Source: Asterella californica
Lineage: Eukaryota; Streptophyta; Marchantiopsida; Marchantiales; Aytoniaceae
Assembly (NCBI GenBank): GCA_036924285.1
Contig: JAYKYS010000005.1
Span: forward strand, 2,852,001-2,916,000
DNA length: 64,000 bases
Direction: 5' to 3'
Position numbers and translations under genes: made by a program. Position 1 is the first letter of the stretch; each line of letters starts with the position of its first letter. Below are positions 10,041 to 21,074 of this stretch, piece after piece. Under the pieces are notes generated by a model, which saw nothing but the letters and a program-made list of their open reading frames with translations, was not told the origin of the DNA and made no database searches.

Positions 10041-12566
10041 GTGATTGTCAAGAAGAAGAATGGTAAGCTGCGAGTGTGCATAGACTATAAAAAGTTGAAT
10101 GCAGTTACCGAGAAGGATTATTATCCTCTACCATTTATAGATGAGATTTTGGATGAAGTTGCTGGTCATGAGTGGTACAGCTTTGGTGATGGTTATAGTG
10201 GATACAACCAGATCAAGATAGCACAGGAGTACCAACAGTTGACTACTTTCACTACTCCTTGGGGAACATTTGCATTTCGGGTGATGCCATTCGGATTGTG
10301 TTATGCTCCGGCCACGTTTCAAAGGTTCATGAACAAGGTGTTTGAACCATTCATAGGGAAGTTTGTTCGGGATTTCATTGACGATTTCTGTGTGTACGGA
10401 CGAAAGGAGGACCACTTTTATCATGTGATCAAAGTTTTGCAGCGGTTGGAGCAAGCCAACGCTTCTCTAAATCCAGAGAAGTGCATCTTTGGCTGCGAAG
10501 AAGGTCTGCTGTTAGGGCACATCGTTTCCAAGAATGGGATTGCGGTAGATCCTGAGAAGGTGAAGAAGATTGTGGATCTTCCATTTCCGATCAACTTGAC
10601 AAAGTTGAGGCAGTTTCTTGGCATGGTTGGATATTATCGTAGGTTTGTCTTTTCCTTCTCAAACAAAGCAATAGCTTTGACTATGTACATGAAGAAGGGA
10701 GTTGATTTTGACTTGATAGTGCATGATCAGAAGGCAAAGGAAGCATTTGAGGAGCTGAAAAAGGCATTAGTGACAGCTCCTATACTTGCTAAACCTGAGT
10801 GGAGTAAAGCATTTATTCTGTATACGGATGCCTCCAATGTAGCAATCGGATGTACTTTAAGTCAGCTAGATGAAGATGGGCATGATCATCCTATAGCTTA
10901 TGCTAGTAGGCAGATGGTTCCAGCGGAGAAGAATTACTCCGTAACTGAACGAGAAGGATTAGCGGTGATCTTTGGATTGAAGAAATTTCGACACTACTTG
11001 CTAGGAGGGAAATTTTCCATAGTCACAGATCACAAGGCTTTAAAGTATATCTTTAATAAGCCTAATGCCGAAGGTCGTATTGCTCGTTGGAAGATCCTTC
11101 TAACAGAATACGATTATGTGATCGAAGATAGACCAGGGAAGAAGCATGCGAATGCTGATCTTTTGTCAAGGGCCTATGATGATGAGGGAGAAGAATCGTT
11201 TGATGATTCATTTCCAGACGAGCATCTGATGACCATCACAAGCATTGAGGAGATACCGGACGAGTACAAGGAAATCTGGAGTTTCCTTGCAGATGGCTCT
11301 TTTCCAGAAGGTATGCATACCCGAGAACGTAACGCGTTGATCAAGAGATGCAAACCTTACACCATGGTGGAGGGAATTCTATTTCATCAAGGAGCAGATG
11401 GCTTACTAAGGAGAGCAGTTGGTCAGAAGGAGGCATTCAAGCTGATGCACGAGTTTCACGATGGCACTGTTTGCGGAGGTCACTTTGCTGGTAAGATAAC
11501 AGCTTTCAAGATTTTAGATGCGGGTTATCATTGGAGAGGGATTTTCAAGGAGTGTTTAGACTATTGCAAAACTTGCGACGTATGTCAAGCATTTGCTCTA
11601 AAGTCTACTAGAACACCTCCGTTAAGATCAATTCCAGTATTAGGGCCGTTTGCGAAATGGGGTATTGACTTTGTAGGTCCTCTTAATAAGACACCTCGAG
11701 GCAATAGATACATTGTAGTCGCCACTGACTATTGTACCAAGTGGGTAGAGGCTAGACCTTTGAGAGAGACCAATGAAACAGAAGTCGGTAGATTCCTATG
11801 GGAGAGGATCATCACGAGATTTGGATGTCCGTTAGAGTTGGTCTCAGATAGAGGAGGAGAGTTTGTAGGGAGCATGACTACTGCTATGCTACAACACTTT
11901 TCTATCAAGCCACGAGTAACGACCTCATACAAACCAAATGCTAATGGTCTTGCGGAGAAGACCAATCTTACACTTTGTATGATGCTCGCCAAAGACGCTG
12001 GTGTTGAAACTGCGAAACATACTTGGGATAAGAGACTACATGCCATCTTATGGGAGTACCGAACGACAACAAAGACTTCTACTGGATACTCCCCATTTCG
12101 ACTGGTTTATGGAGTGGAGTCCAAGTTGCCGATCCAATTCGAATTGGATACTTTTCAAACTATTCAACGAAAGTTGAAGAGGTCGAGAGGAGAAGACGTG
12201 GTCAGATCAAGAAGGGAGCAACTCATGGAGTTGGAAGAGACCCGAGCGGTAGCAATGATCCGGATGGAACGAGCTCAGGCGTATCAAAAGAAGAGTTACG
12301 ACAAACGGTTGGGCAAGAGGGAGGTAAAACCTTTTCAAGTCGGAGATTGGGTTATGTTGTATGATGCTATCAGATTCAAGAGGGCTAGGAAGAAGTTTCT
12401 TCCGAGATATTTTGGTCCTTTTGTTGTAGATAAGGTATGGAGCAACTTCACATATGACCTTCAGGAGCTGGGAGGAAGGAGATTTGATCGAGTAAATCAT
12501 GACAAGTTGAAGTTGTTTCATCGACAAAAGTTCTCTCTTCACTCCGAGGACGGAGCGAAAATTTAG
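10041..12566 (+). pseudogene. Element B: pol, reverse transcriptase to integrase
   Basis: Continues the 8769 frame after the stop. RT: IVKKKNGKLRVCIDYKKLN at the start, F-I-D-D active site near residue 113 (about 10376). RNase H: YTDASNVAIGC near residue 258 (10815), TDHKALKY near 330. Integrase: HHCC zinc finger HDG..CGGHFAG...C-K-T-C near residues 473-513. The DDE core has D in GIDFVGPL (~540), D in SDRGGEF (~602) and E in NGLAEKTN (~640). A GPF/Y-type end, RYFGPFVVDKVW, follows near 790. No chromodomain is visible. The product would copy and integrate the element's RNA, but the upstream stop and lost 5' end make B dead. The stop codon lies just before the polypurine tract. Confidence 0.92.
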
Positions 12567-12567
12567 T

Positions 12568-12579
12568 CCGGGGGTAAAA
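12568..12579 (+). promoter_or_regulatory. Element B polypurine tract
   Basis: CGGGGGTAAAA immediately precedes the TGTAACG start of the 3' LTR. The same GGGGGTAAA motif sits before E's 3' LTR. It would prime plus-strand DNA synthesis. Confidence 0.8.
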
Positions 12580-13413
12580 TGTAACGACCTATGTTACACA
12601 TAAGAAGTTTGTCTATTAGTAAGGTGTTTAGTCATAACTAAGTTTTGAGAATGTTTATTGGCTGCCAAAGTACTTTGAGGATGTATCAAGTTAGTCATGA
12701 CTAGCTAAAAGTTAGTTATGGTTAAACTTAGCTGTACTTTTGGCAGAATTCAGATATTTGCTAAAGAGTGAGCACTACTATCTTGTCATCTTGTCTAAAA
12801 GATAGAAAGGAGGTGGAAAGTATCCCTTATCTCCTTTTTGACTTGATATTAGTGGTTGGATTAAAGTTGTGGACTTTGTGGGCATTAAAAACAAGAAGAG
12901 ATTCCACATGTTTCCTTTTTAGTGGGTCCTAGTGTAGAGGGGGGGTGGAAATTCGAGATTCCTTGAGAATATTCCAAAATCCTTCTAGAAGTTGTTGACT
13001 TTGAAGGAATAAGCCCATGTGAAAAGGTAAAAAGTCCATGTGATCAATGCTTTTACCTTAAGTAATATCTTAGTAAAACCAGGTAAAAGTAATTACGGCT
13101 GAGTTACCGGAGGGTACCAAAGTAAAAACCTAGAATGTATAAATAGAGGAGTAGAGAAGAGCTCCTCATCCTTGTTTTCACATTGTCGTAATGACAACTT
13201 GAGTAATATAGAGAGTGTGGGATATTTTTAGCATGTGAGAACTTGAGAGACGTCGTTAGAATGGAGGATTTTAGTTGATGTGTTTAAGGAGATTTTTAGT
13301 TGATAAGTTTGTGGGTGTATGAATGAGTGAACTCAGCATTTTCCCTTCAAGTTCATGGTGTGCTTCCATCAAAGCCATCAGAGGTGACCCCTGAGTGAGA
13401 GACAGGCCCGACA
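12580..13413 (+). repeat. Element B 3' LTR (834 bp)
   Basis: It begins TGTAACGACC right after the polypurine tract and ends ACAGGCCCGACA. Its last bases parallel the LTR end of E (GAGAGACAGGCCGGCTTACA), which fixes the boundary. It contains a TATA box at 13138. No partner LTR exists in the window because the 5' half of B is missing, so no target duplication can be tested. Confidence 0.85.
13138..13145 (+). promoter_or_regulatory. TATA box in element B LTR
   Basis: TATAAATA about 560 bp into the 834-bp LTR, in a position fitting the U3/R boundary. Transcription would start about 25-35 bp downstream. Confidence 0.6.
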
Positions 13414-13677
13414 TGTTGCAGATTCGTGGATGACGATCGTGGAGGTTGAGAGATCGGGGGGTAGTTGATCGATAGGACCGCGGAGGGTTGACAGTTCAAC
13501 ATTGTGAAGAAGAGGTCGATGTGCATCAATGACTACGTGAACCATGTCAAGCAGCTCACATATCAATTATCTTATGTCAAAGTAGAGATGTGTCTTGATC
13601 GAGACCACATTACAGGGACTGCCTGCATAGTACAAGTAGTTCATAACATCAATTTCGACCAGAGATCCATTCCGCGG
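13414..13677 (+). pseudogene. Element C: Ty1/copia Gag fragment, left half
   Basis: The open part (13490-13620) reads NIVKKRSMCINDYVNHVKQL, the alpha-helical core of copia-type Gag (compare the usual SMSINDYV-like segment). Upstream bases are frameshifted. The reading stops at D's left LTR. Joining 13677 to 60012 restores R-S-I-P-R-F-D-E-L-V-L-M, the following Gag helix, so D inserted into this gene. The right half is at 60008-60571. Confidence 0.75.
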
Positions 13678-14170
13678 TGTCGTATTGTACATAGGTCTAT
13701 ACAGTGAAAAGTATTACAGAGAGATTTTTTTCTATATTGTGTAAAGGAAGCTGCCCTGCAGCTTAACAAGCTAGGCAGGAGCTAAACTGGGGCTATGCTT
13801 GACAAGCTGCCCCTTAGCTTGGATTGGAATATCACCCCTAAAGGAGTCGAAAGACACCAGAATGCAAAGCTCGACGAGGAGAGCGACCTCATGCTTCTAG
13901 TTTTGACAGAAAGTGTTTTAAGCAATAGTTAGTACGAGTTTTAGGTTGTGAAATATGTGAAAGAGTGAAATCTGTCGATTCTGGTTCATGACTCGAACTC
14001 AGAATCGATAGCGTGAGCGTGTAGGTGTTCACAAATACTATAGTTTTGACTCCTTGTTCATTAAAAACGGAGCTGTATAGAGAAGTTAGTGTAGGAAAGG
14101 CTAGTAAAGATTTTACAGAAAAATTTCTTTAGGTAAACATATGTACAAAAGTTTTTACCTTCTTGAACAG

Positions 14171-14249
14171 AACCAAAGGCCATCCTAGTGATAGGGCGTC
14201 TGCCTAGGAGGGAAGTGGTCTCAGGATCAATCCCCCCTGGCCTCTGGTT
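14171..14249 (+). repeat. tRNA-like stem-loop with Pol III B-box in element D 5' LTR
   Basis: Arms AACCAAAGGCCA (14171-14182) and TGGCCTCTGGTT (14238-14249) pair over 12 bp with one G-T wobble. They enclose an A-box-like TAGTGATAGGG and a perfect B-box GATCAATCC (14225-14233) at tRNA spacing. It looks like a degenerate tRNA or SINE head. The other LTR has the equivalent at 58177-58254. It is not a functional tRNA gene: the anticodon and T stems do not pair well. Confidence 0.45.
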
Positions 14250-14595
14250 CCTATTCCGGCATGTTGGCCTCCTGGAAGGGAGTCTATGTTGGATATGCAG
14301 CCACGTCCTGCATATTCTAGGGACGAGAGACCGGTATCTCCCTTAATCGTGGGCTTCCTGGCCTAAGCCTCCGCATGCCATCCTGAATATACTATGGGAG
14401 ATACCTGGTGCGCATATGGGGGGGCTGTAAGCCATGTGGGACAGCCTCATAAGTGTTGGGGCTTCGGTCTACATTGGATGGCTTGTAATATATTCAGGGT
14501 GGCATCAAGATGGCATCGAGGGCACGGGAAACTTTTGCTGATTATTATGTACGCATAAGGACAACAAGGGGACAGCTTTAGCAAGGACCTTAAAA

Positions 14596-15080
14596 CTGAA
14601 GCGGAAGCGAACATTTTTCTGAGAAATGTTTCTTAGAAAGCTTGAAGCGGAAGGTTGAAGCGGAAGATTACAGCGGAAGCGGAAGATTACCGCGGAAGCT
14701 TGAAGCGGAATATTACAGCGGAAGCGGAAAACTACAGCGGAAGCGGAAGATTACCGCGGAAGCTTGAAGCGGAAGATTACAGCGGAAGCGGAAAACTACA
14801 GCGGAAGCGGAAGATTACCGCGGAAGCTTGAAGCGGAATATTACAGTGGAAGCGGAAGATTAACGCGGAAGCTTGAAGCGGAATATTACAGCGGAAGCGG
14901 AAGATTGCCGCGGAAGCTTGAAGCGGAAGATTACAGCGGAAGCGGAAAACTATCGCGGAAGCGGAAGATTACCGCGAAAGCTTGAAGCGGAAGATTACAG
15001 CGGAAGCGGAAGATTACAACGGAAGCTTGAAGCGGAAGATTACAACGGAAGCTTGAAGCGGAAGATTACAGCGGAGGCGG
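14596..15080 (+). repeat. GCGGAAG minisatellite in element D 5' LTR
   Basis: Array built on the core AGCGGAAG. The main unit is 45 bp (CTTGAAGCGGAAGATTACAG then CGGAAGCGGAAGATTACCGC then GGAAG). Some units carry one or more extra 18-bp blocks with AAAACTACAG. Units are exact enough to give long open frames with the repeat K-R-K-I-T-A-E-A, which I do not regard as genes. Confidence 0.85.
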
Positions 15081-15903
15081 AAGGAGGAGAATTAGAGTTT
15101 AAGAGGGGGTCATCGACAAGGACAACAGGGGGCAGCTTAGCTAGGGCCCTGCTTCTGATAAGTGACTGCGCTTATAAGGAAAGCACGGGGGCAGCTTAAG
15201 CTGGGGCCTTAACTTTTAGGTATAATACCTGCGGCGACTTGGGATCGAGGACAGTTTGAAAAGGATTCTTTGGAGAGAGGTGAAGCGGAAGGAGGAGGAT
15301 TACACGCAGGAGAAGCTAGGAGGCTGAGAAAAGATCAAATTGCTGACAGATTGAATTGGGAGATCATCGTAGAGAGAGGGGCAGGAGTTTTGAGCTTGGA
15401 CGTTGTCCACTAAACTGTAGGGAGGAGAAATTACTCTCAGGAGGCAGTTTTATTGAGAGAGATCGTTTGAAAATCTACGGAGGACTTTTGATCGACGCAT
15501 GATCAAATTTCTGAGAGTTTCAGTTGGGACAAAGAGAGGAATAAGAAACAGGGGTCTGAATTTCACTATTAGGATCGGATTGAGACGTACTTGGTAGACT
15601 TTTGGTTGAAAACTGATTGACGAGAGAAAAAGGCACGCAGGAGAGGAAGAGAGAGAGATTTTCTTTACAGTTGAAGAAATTGATGATGCAGCTACACTGA
15701 AATAAAGTTATTTGGATCTTGAGAGACCTATCTGTGTACCTAAGGTGTGCTGGAGTGCTTGTTTTTGTAAACAGTGGGCACAAGAGGATGTGGTTTGAGA
15801 TTTCATCGTTGGCAGCAACCTATTTTTCTTTCTGGTCGTTTTTCTCTGATCGGTCACAGTCAGGAGGTCCGCCCTCCCCAAGAAAGACTCTCAACTCGAC
15901 ATC

Positions 15904-15921
15904 TGGTGCTTCCACTGAGAG
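15904..15921 (+). promoter_or_regulatory. Element D primer binding site
   Basis: TGGTGCTTCCACTGAGAG, two bases after the 5' LTR. TGG fits the complement of a tRNA 3' CCA. I do not recognise the tRNA. It differs from the primer site of F, G and H although the proteins are related. Confidence 0.6.
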
Positions 15922-15963
15922 CTATTGGGGTGATTGATTTGAAGAATTGACTGAATTGAGAAG

Positions 15964-17834
15964 ATGGATCACAGTGCTGCCGTACGAGGTGTAGCTGTTG
16001 CTCAAGGTGCTCCTGTTCAAGGGACTCCTGGTCAAGATGGAATTGGCTCTCAAGGAGGGCCTACGGTGGTTTCAACAGCAACAGCACAGCCTGCTATAGA
16101 CACGTCTCAGATTCTTCAGGCGTTGGCTGCCTTGATTCAGCAGCAGCCTGCAATTGGGGGAGCTGAGCAGAAGTCTACAAGAGCATTACAAGCAATTGTT
16201 GGTCGATGTGGACGATTCAATGGAAGAGACGTTACTAGGTACCTGCACCTGAAGTTGAGGTAATTCGAAGCTTTGAGTTGACTGTTGTCTTTGAACTGAG
16301 AGAAAAGGTGAGAAATTTACAGAGAAGACATCTAGGTGGGTGGACTTTGTTCTAGAAGAGGATTCTGAAAGAGTCACCAGAAGAACTCTTATGGATTGGA
16401 TAGCAGCCTGGACGTTCCATGGGATTGAATGAGATAATTTGGGAATTTGAGAAGAGGTACTCTCAGCTTTCTGGTCTAGAGAAGTTGACGCTGGATGCTA
16501 GGAAGACGGAGTTGTTCTTGGGGGCTCTGGATGAGTTCACAGCAGATAGACTTTCTTTCATGTTGGCTGATCGAGGGACTGAAGGGGGAGTTACATCTGA
16601 TTGGAGGAGAGTGGAAGAAGCAGTATCTACCCTTGCTAGGCAACGTCGTGGTAGGATGGTGTTACAGCTAGAAACCTTACCAGAGCAGCAAAGAGGAGCT
16701 CCTCAAGTTCATGTAACTCCTCCTACAATACCTCAGGCACCTATTGTGATTCCTCAAGCACCCATAGTGGTTCCCCAAGTGATTGCTCAAGCGCCTGCAG
16801 TACCTATCCCAGTACAGAGAGGACCTAGACAGCAACAGCGACCTGCTGAGAACCGAAATCCGAATAACTTGATAGAAGAACTTACTCAACAGTTGAGAGA
16901 TTTGAGGGTTGAGATGGCCGACTTGAGGAGAGATCAACGACCCGTTGCACCAGGTGCTCGACCTGTAGGAGGAGCCTTTACCAGGAGATGTATTTGGTGT
17001 GACAGTCCAGATCACCTCAGAGGAGACTGTCAAGACTTGGCGGTTGCCTTGCCAGAGGGCGTAGTCAACTATCAGAACAATAGGTTGTATCTAACCGCCA
17101 CTGGGCAGCCTCTGAACACATATTTTGAGAGAGGAGGAATGAGGAGTTCTCTTCCAGCACTTACTGGCGCGAATACTACAGCGATGACTGCGGGTTCTGT
17201 AGAGGCTGATGTGTATACTGGGAAGATTGAGGTGCGCGCTAATCCAACTATGGTTGAGCAAGCTAATGAGGTCTCAGTTGAAATGATGAAGAGAGGTGCT
17301 GAAAGCATTAAGAGAGCTACTGGATGGAGGGACCCAGTGGATGCAACTTCTATTCGAGCATTTTTAGAAGCGAGCAGTGAGCAGGATGCCATGGTGGAAG
17401 ACAAAAGAAGACGTGATGCTTCTGATTTAGATGCAGGGGTACCAGAGGATAGTGACCGTCGGAGGGTTACGAGGAGGAGAGCAGCGGAACCATCACCATC
17501 TGTACCAGCTGGTAGATTTCCTACTGTAGAGGATATACCTTCTACCTCTACAGCTCCACCACCTGCAGTAGATCCTATGGAAGGTGTACAGGATTTGCCA
17601 CAAGAGACTACTACTCCAGATAGAGTACGGAGAAAGAGATTTATAGCACAGGAAAAAGAGAAAGCTCCAGCTTACAAGTTAGCGGCAGACATCGAAACAA
17701 CAACAGACTTGCGTGCTATTCTGGAGCAACGCATTTTGGATGCTAGAGTTGAGTTTACTCTTCGTGAAGTGCTTGGTATCGCAAAGAGAGAGTTTCATGA
17801 GTTGATAATAGACATCATGAAGAGAAAGAGATAG
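15964..17834 (+). pseudogene. Element D: gag
   Basis: It starts at the ATG of 15964 with an alanine/glutamine-rich N-terminus and the conserved A-L-Q-A-I-V-G...F-N-G-R-D-V-T-R-Y-L block. Frameshifts between 16245 and 16420 scramble the next ~50 residues, although pieces of the family sequence (SFELTVVFELREKV, EEDSERVT) remain in other frames. From 16419 the frame is open: helical Gag, a P-Q-A-P-I-V proline-rich linker, a C-C-H-C knuckle CIWCDSPDHLRGDC near 16993, a long charged linker and the conserved I-A-K-R-E-F-H-E segment. TAG at 17832 replaces the Q of K-R-K-R-Q-I. Confidence 0.85.
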
Positions 17835-17989
17835 ATATTGACTGAACAAGTAAGTAGTCAGATGGTTGGAGCAGTGATGCTATTGGTGTTGATCAGTTCA
17901 GAGATGATAAGTATGAGGCATGGGTTGCTGGTCCAGCTGTTATTGAGAACGAAGGTGAAGAGTTTGAGGAGGATAGGTCAAGCGCGGAC

Positions 17990-18263
17990 AGCGATTTCAA
18001 AGAAAAGCACTGGGCAAGAGCAACAACTGAGACGCAGGTTCGACTTGGGGGACTTTCTGAGCCAGTACCTGCACTTGTGGATCACGGATCGGAGATCAAC
18101 ATCATTTCCAAAGAGGTGTATGAGAAGGGGCAGTGGCCAATCGAAAGGAATCATGGTTGGGTGCTTCGAGCTGCAAATAACCAAAAGGGTGAGTTATACG
18201 GAGCCTGTCCCAATATGCGTGTAAAGATTGGAGATGTAGAGGTTGATCAGCATTTCTTTGTAC
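17990..18263 (+). pseudogene. Element D: protease, N-terminal part
   Basis: In the third frame, after a frameshift, HWARATTETQVRLGGLSEPV leads into LVDHGSEINIISKEVY (active-site D-H-G near 18078) and LYGACPNMRVKIGDVEV. The coding stops at F-F-V where element E enters at 18263/18264. The remainder of the protease resumes at 25895. The D-H-G-S-E-I-N triad is shared with F, G and H. Confidence 0.85.
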
Positions 18264-19063
18264 TGTAAGCCGGCCTGTCTCTCACCCAGGGGTACCTCAG
18301 ATGACTAGGATTACTAGTGCACCCTAATTACAAAGATTTAAGTACACCCATGCTCACTTCACTCAACTCTCTGACCCGTATGGTCACATCGGTACCTCTA
18401 ATAGCGTTCCTGCACACAAGTTCTAATCCCGCTCTCAACATTACATCGCAAAATACTCAAGGACTCCCAAGGTCTCCAATGCTCACTTTACTTACAGTCA
18501 GGAAAATGAGAGTGTCTTCCACCTTCTCAACTCCTCCTTATATACTCTACAACTTCTTACCGTGGTAACTTTCACTAAGTTACGTTACCTCATGGTAAGT
18601 GCGCAATCCAAAATAGTAAAACTTCTAAAGGCTACTAAGCCTTTAAGAATAGCACACACATTACTTGTTCTACTTTACAAAAGTAAGAGATTCTCCTACT
18701 TTAGCTTTTGTAAAGTGTTAACTTTCCACCCTATCCAATCGGAAGACGACAACAAACTAATACGTCTTTTGAGGAGCATCTTTAGATCTTTGTGCATGAC
18801 TTTCCATCATGCATCCAATCAGCGATGGTCAACAAAGTTACATACTTTTGAGAAGCATATTTAGAGCTCCGCACTTGTCACATAGTGTCATAGTGGAACC
18901 TCTAATAGTTTCCCCAACTTAGTTATAACTATCTCCGCTAGTTATGGCTAGTTTTGATCACTCTAGATTTAGATCTTCGAACTAGAGTAACCTATAAGAT
19001 AGTCATACCTAATGAAACTTATATAAACATGCACACAAATAATGGGATACTTGTGACGTGACA
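18264..19063 (-). repeat. Element E 3' LTR (800 bp)
   Basis: On the element's strand it begins TGTCACGTCACAAG and ends GGCCGGCTTACA. It is identical by eye to 25095-25894, including two spurious open frames that translate identically. Confidence 0.95.
18538..18544 (-). promoter_or_regulatory. TATA box in element E 3' LTR
   Basis: TATATAA on the minus strand (as GTATATAAGGAGG). The identical site in the 5' LTR, which would drive the element, is at 25369-25375. Confidence 0.55.
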
Positions 19064-19074
19064 TTTACCCCCAG
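19064..19074 (-). promoter_or_regulatory. Element E polypurine tract
   Basis: CTGGGGGTAAA on the minus strand, directly abutting the 3' LTR and only a few bases after the pol stop codon. It matches the tract of B. Confidence 0.8.
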
Positions 19075-19076
19075 AC

Positions 19077-21017
19077 TTAATTTTCACTCCGTCCTCGGAG
19101 TGAAGTATCACGTTGATGAAACTTCTTCAACTTGTCGTGGTTCACTCGGTCGAAGAACGTACCACTTCTCTCTTGAAGATCATAGGTGTTATTACTCCAC
19201 ACTTTGGAGATGATGAAAGGCCCAAAATATCGACGTAAGAACTTCTTTTGAACTCGCTTGTGCCTAATAGCATCCCTTAGCATCACCCACTCACCCTTTT
19301 GAAATGGCTGTAACTTCGTTTTGTTCTTCGCCAAGCGCTTGTCGTAGCTCTTCTTCTGTTGTAGTTGGGCCATCTCAATTCGTTGAGCTGCATCGTCTCT
19401 ATTCTCCTCCAGCTCCAACAAAGTTTCTCTCCTCTCTTTCTCAGCTATTTGACCACCCTTTCTCTTTAATCCAGCTTGTAAGGTCTGAAAGGTGGTTAGG
19501 TCGAACTGGATCGGTAATCTGGATTCCAACCCATACACCATCTTGAAAGGTGAATATCCCGTAGATGTTTTCACTGTTGTTTGATACTCCCATAGAACCG
19601 CATGAAGACGCTTGTCCCAGTTGTGTTTGGCCCCTTCCATGTCAGCATCCTTTGCTAACATCTGACACAAGGTAAAGTTTGTCCTCTCTACCAAACCGTT
19701 TGAACTAGGTTTATATGAAGTAGTAACCCTCTGAGAAATGGAGAAGTGGGTGCACATAGCAGTAGTCATGCCACTCACAAATTCTCGACCCCTATCAGAA
19801 ACTAACTCCAAAGGACATCCAAACCTAGTTATGATCCGTTCGTACAGAAATCTACCCACCTCAACTTCTCCAATAGTTACAAGAGGTCTAGCTTCTACCC
19901 ACTTCGTAAGATAATCTGTGGCTACAACAATATACTTATTGTTGCGAGGGGTGCGATTCAAAGGCCCAACAAAATCTATTCCCCATTTCTCGAAAGGTCC
20001 AAGAACCGGAATAGATCTAAGAGGAGTGGAAACACTAGATTTGATAGCGAAAGCTTGACAAACATCACAGGTTTTACAATACGTCAAGCAATCTCTAAAC
20101 ATCCCCCTCCAGTGATATCCCGCATCGAGTATCTTATGAGCCGTCAACTTGCCTGCGAAATGTCCTCCACATACTGGACCGTCATGGAATTCTTCCATGA
20201 GTCGTAGAGACTCCTTCTTGCTCGCAGCTCTTCTCAGGACCCCATCAACTCCTTCACGGAATAACACACCTTCCACCACCGAGTAAGGTTGACTTCGTTT
20301 CACCAGTGCCTTCTTCTCTCTGGTCCGCATCCCATCTGGATAGACACCTTCCGTAACAAAATCCCAAATTTCTTGATATTCTATTGGGATAATAGAGTTG
20401 CTCAAGACCATCAAATCTTCGTCAGGAAAGGTGTCATCCACCGGCTCCTCTCCATCCTCATCGTAAGCTCTAGATAGCAAATCTGCATTCGCGTGTTTCT
20501 TCCCTGGTCGATCGCAGATCTCATAGTCGTACTCTGACAATAAGAGCTTCCACCTTGCTAATCGTCCTTCGACCATAGGTTTATTGAAGATGTACTTCAA
20601 TGCCTTATGATCTGTAACGATAGTGAACTTGCCTCCTATGAGATAATGTCGAAATTTTCTCAAAGCATAGATCACTGCTAATCCTTCTCTCTCTGTCACA
20701 GAATAATTTCTCTCTGCCTTGATCATTTGCCAACTAGCATATGCGATAGGATGATCTCTACCTTCAACATCATACTGACTTAAAGTACATCCTACTGCTA
20801 TATTTGAAGCATCCGTATATAGAATAAACTGTTTATTCCAATCGGGCTTAACCAAGATCGGAGCTGAAGTAAGAGCTTTCTTCAGTTCCTCAAAGGCGGC
20901 TAGAGCTTCTTCATCTTCTAAAATCAACACGTAATCTACTCCCTTCTTCAGATATGCTGTCAAAGCATATGCTTTATGTGAGAACGAGAGTATAAACCTT
21001 CGATAATACCCCACCAT
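19077..21017 (-). CDS. Element E: pol C-terminal part, RNase H and integrase
   Basis: 646 codons in the same frame as the upstream 942-codon ORF, separated from it by a TAG (21075-21077) and about 19 open codons. It starts with the end of the RT connection (M-V-G-Y-Y-R-R-F). RNase H: YTDASNIAVGC near residue 65, TDHKALKY near 145, ending ADLLSRAYDEDGEE. Integrase: zinc finger HDGPVCGGHFAG...CKTCDVC near 277-320. DDE core: GIDFVGPL (~344), SDRGREF (~409), SNGLVERT (~440). GPF box: RYFGPFIISKVW near 600. Intact apart from needing readthrough of the TAG. The first ATG is probably not used as a start; the protein should be part of Gag-Pol. Confidence 0.93.
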   Translation of the reverse strand: MVGYYRRFILSFSHKAYALTAYLKKGVDYVLILEDEEALAAFEELKKALTSAPILVKPDWNKQFILYTDASNIAVGCTLSQYDVEGRDHPIAYASWQMIKAERNYSVTEREGLAVIYALRKFRHYLIGGKFTIVTDHKALKYIFNKPMVEGRLARWKLLLSEYDYEICDRPGKKHANADLLSRAYDEDGEEPVDDTFPDEDLMVLSNSIIPIEYQEIWDFVTEGVYPDGMRTREKKALVKRSQPYSVVEGVLFREGVDGVLRRAASKKESLRLMEEFHDGPVCGGHFAGKLTAHKILDAGYHWRGMFRDCLTYCKTCDVCQAFAIKSSVSTPLRSIPVLGPFEKWGIDFVGPLNRTPRNNKYIVVATDYLTKWVEARPLVTIGEVEVGRFLYERIITRFGCPLELVSDRGREFVSGMTTAMCTHFSISQRVTTSYKPSSNGLVERTNFTLCQMLAKDADMEGAKHNWDKRLHAVLWEYQTTVKTSTGYSPFKMVYGLESRLPIQFDLTTFQTLQAGLKRKGGQIAEKERRETLLELEENRDDAAQRIEMAQLQQKKSYDKRLAKNKTKLQPFQKGEWVMLRDAIRHKRVQKKFLRRYFGPFIISKVWSNNTYDLQERSGTFFDRVNHDKLKKFHQRDTSLRGRSEN

Positions 21018-21074
21018 ACCTAAAAACTGTCGTAGCTTAGTGAGAGTACTAGGAAAAGGGAGCTCTAAGATCTT

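Larger units (their letters stand above)
8772..13413 (+). mobile_element. Element B: 5'-truncated Ty3/gypsy LTR retrotransposon
   Basis: Plus-strand element lacking its 5' LTR, primer site, leader and most of gag. It keeps the end of gag, protease, RT, RNase H, integrase, a polypurine tract and a full 3' LTR (12580-13413). It is the same lineage as E: protein identity is high throughout and the LTR ends share GAGAGACAGGCC. The left break joins element A within an open frame. The right LTR end directly abuts the copia remnant C. Confidence 0.9.
13678..15901 (+). repeat. Element D 5' LTR (2224 bp)
   Basis: Starts TGTCGTATTG, ends CAACTCGACA. It matches 57683-60007 with many substitutions and a different number of GCGGAAG minisatellite units, which accounts for most of the 101-bp length difference. 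It contains a 79-bp tRNA-like stem-loop (14171-14249) and the minisatellite (about 14596-15080). Small open frames inside are by-products of the repeats. Confidence 0.93.

Noticed and set aside
14171..14249. A functional tRNA gene
   Set aside because: Closing arms and B-box are present, but anticodon and T stems do not pair properly and the two LTR copies have drifted apart, so only a tRNA-like remnant is claimed.
14596..15080. CRISPR-like array
   Set aside because: Units are directly adjacent with no unique spacers. It is a minisatellite in a eukaryotic LTR.
14764..15199. Open frames with repeated K-R-K-I-T-A-E-A-E and R-L-P-R-K-L-E-A (also at 58754-59304)
   Set aside because: Translation of the GCGGAAG minisatellite in D's LTRs; any multiple-of-three repeat gives this.
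18317..18864. Two open frames of 83 and 100 codons, repeated identically at 25148-25695
   Set aside because: They lie inside the 800-bp LTRs of element E on the non-coding strand. Identity reflects identical LTRs, not protein conservation.
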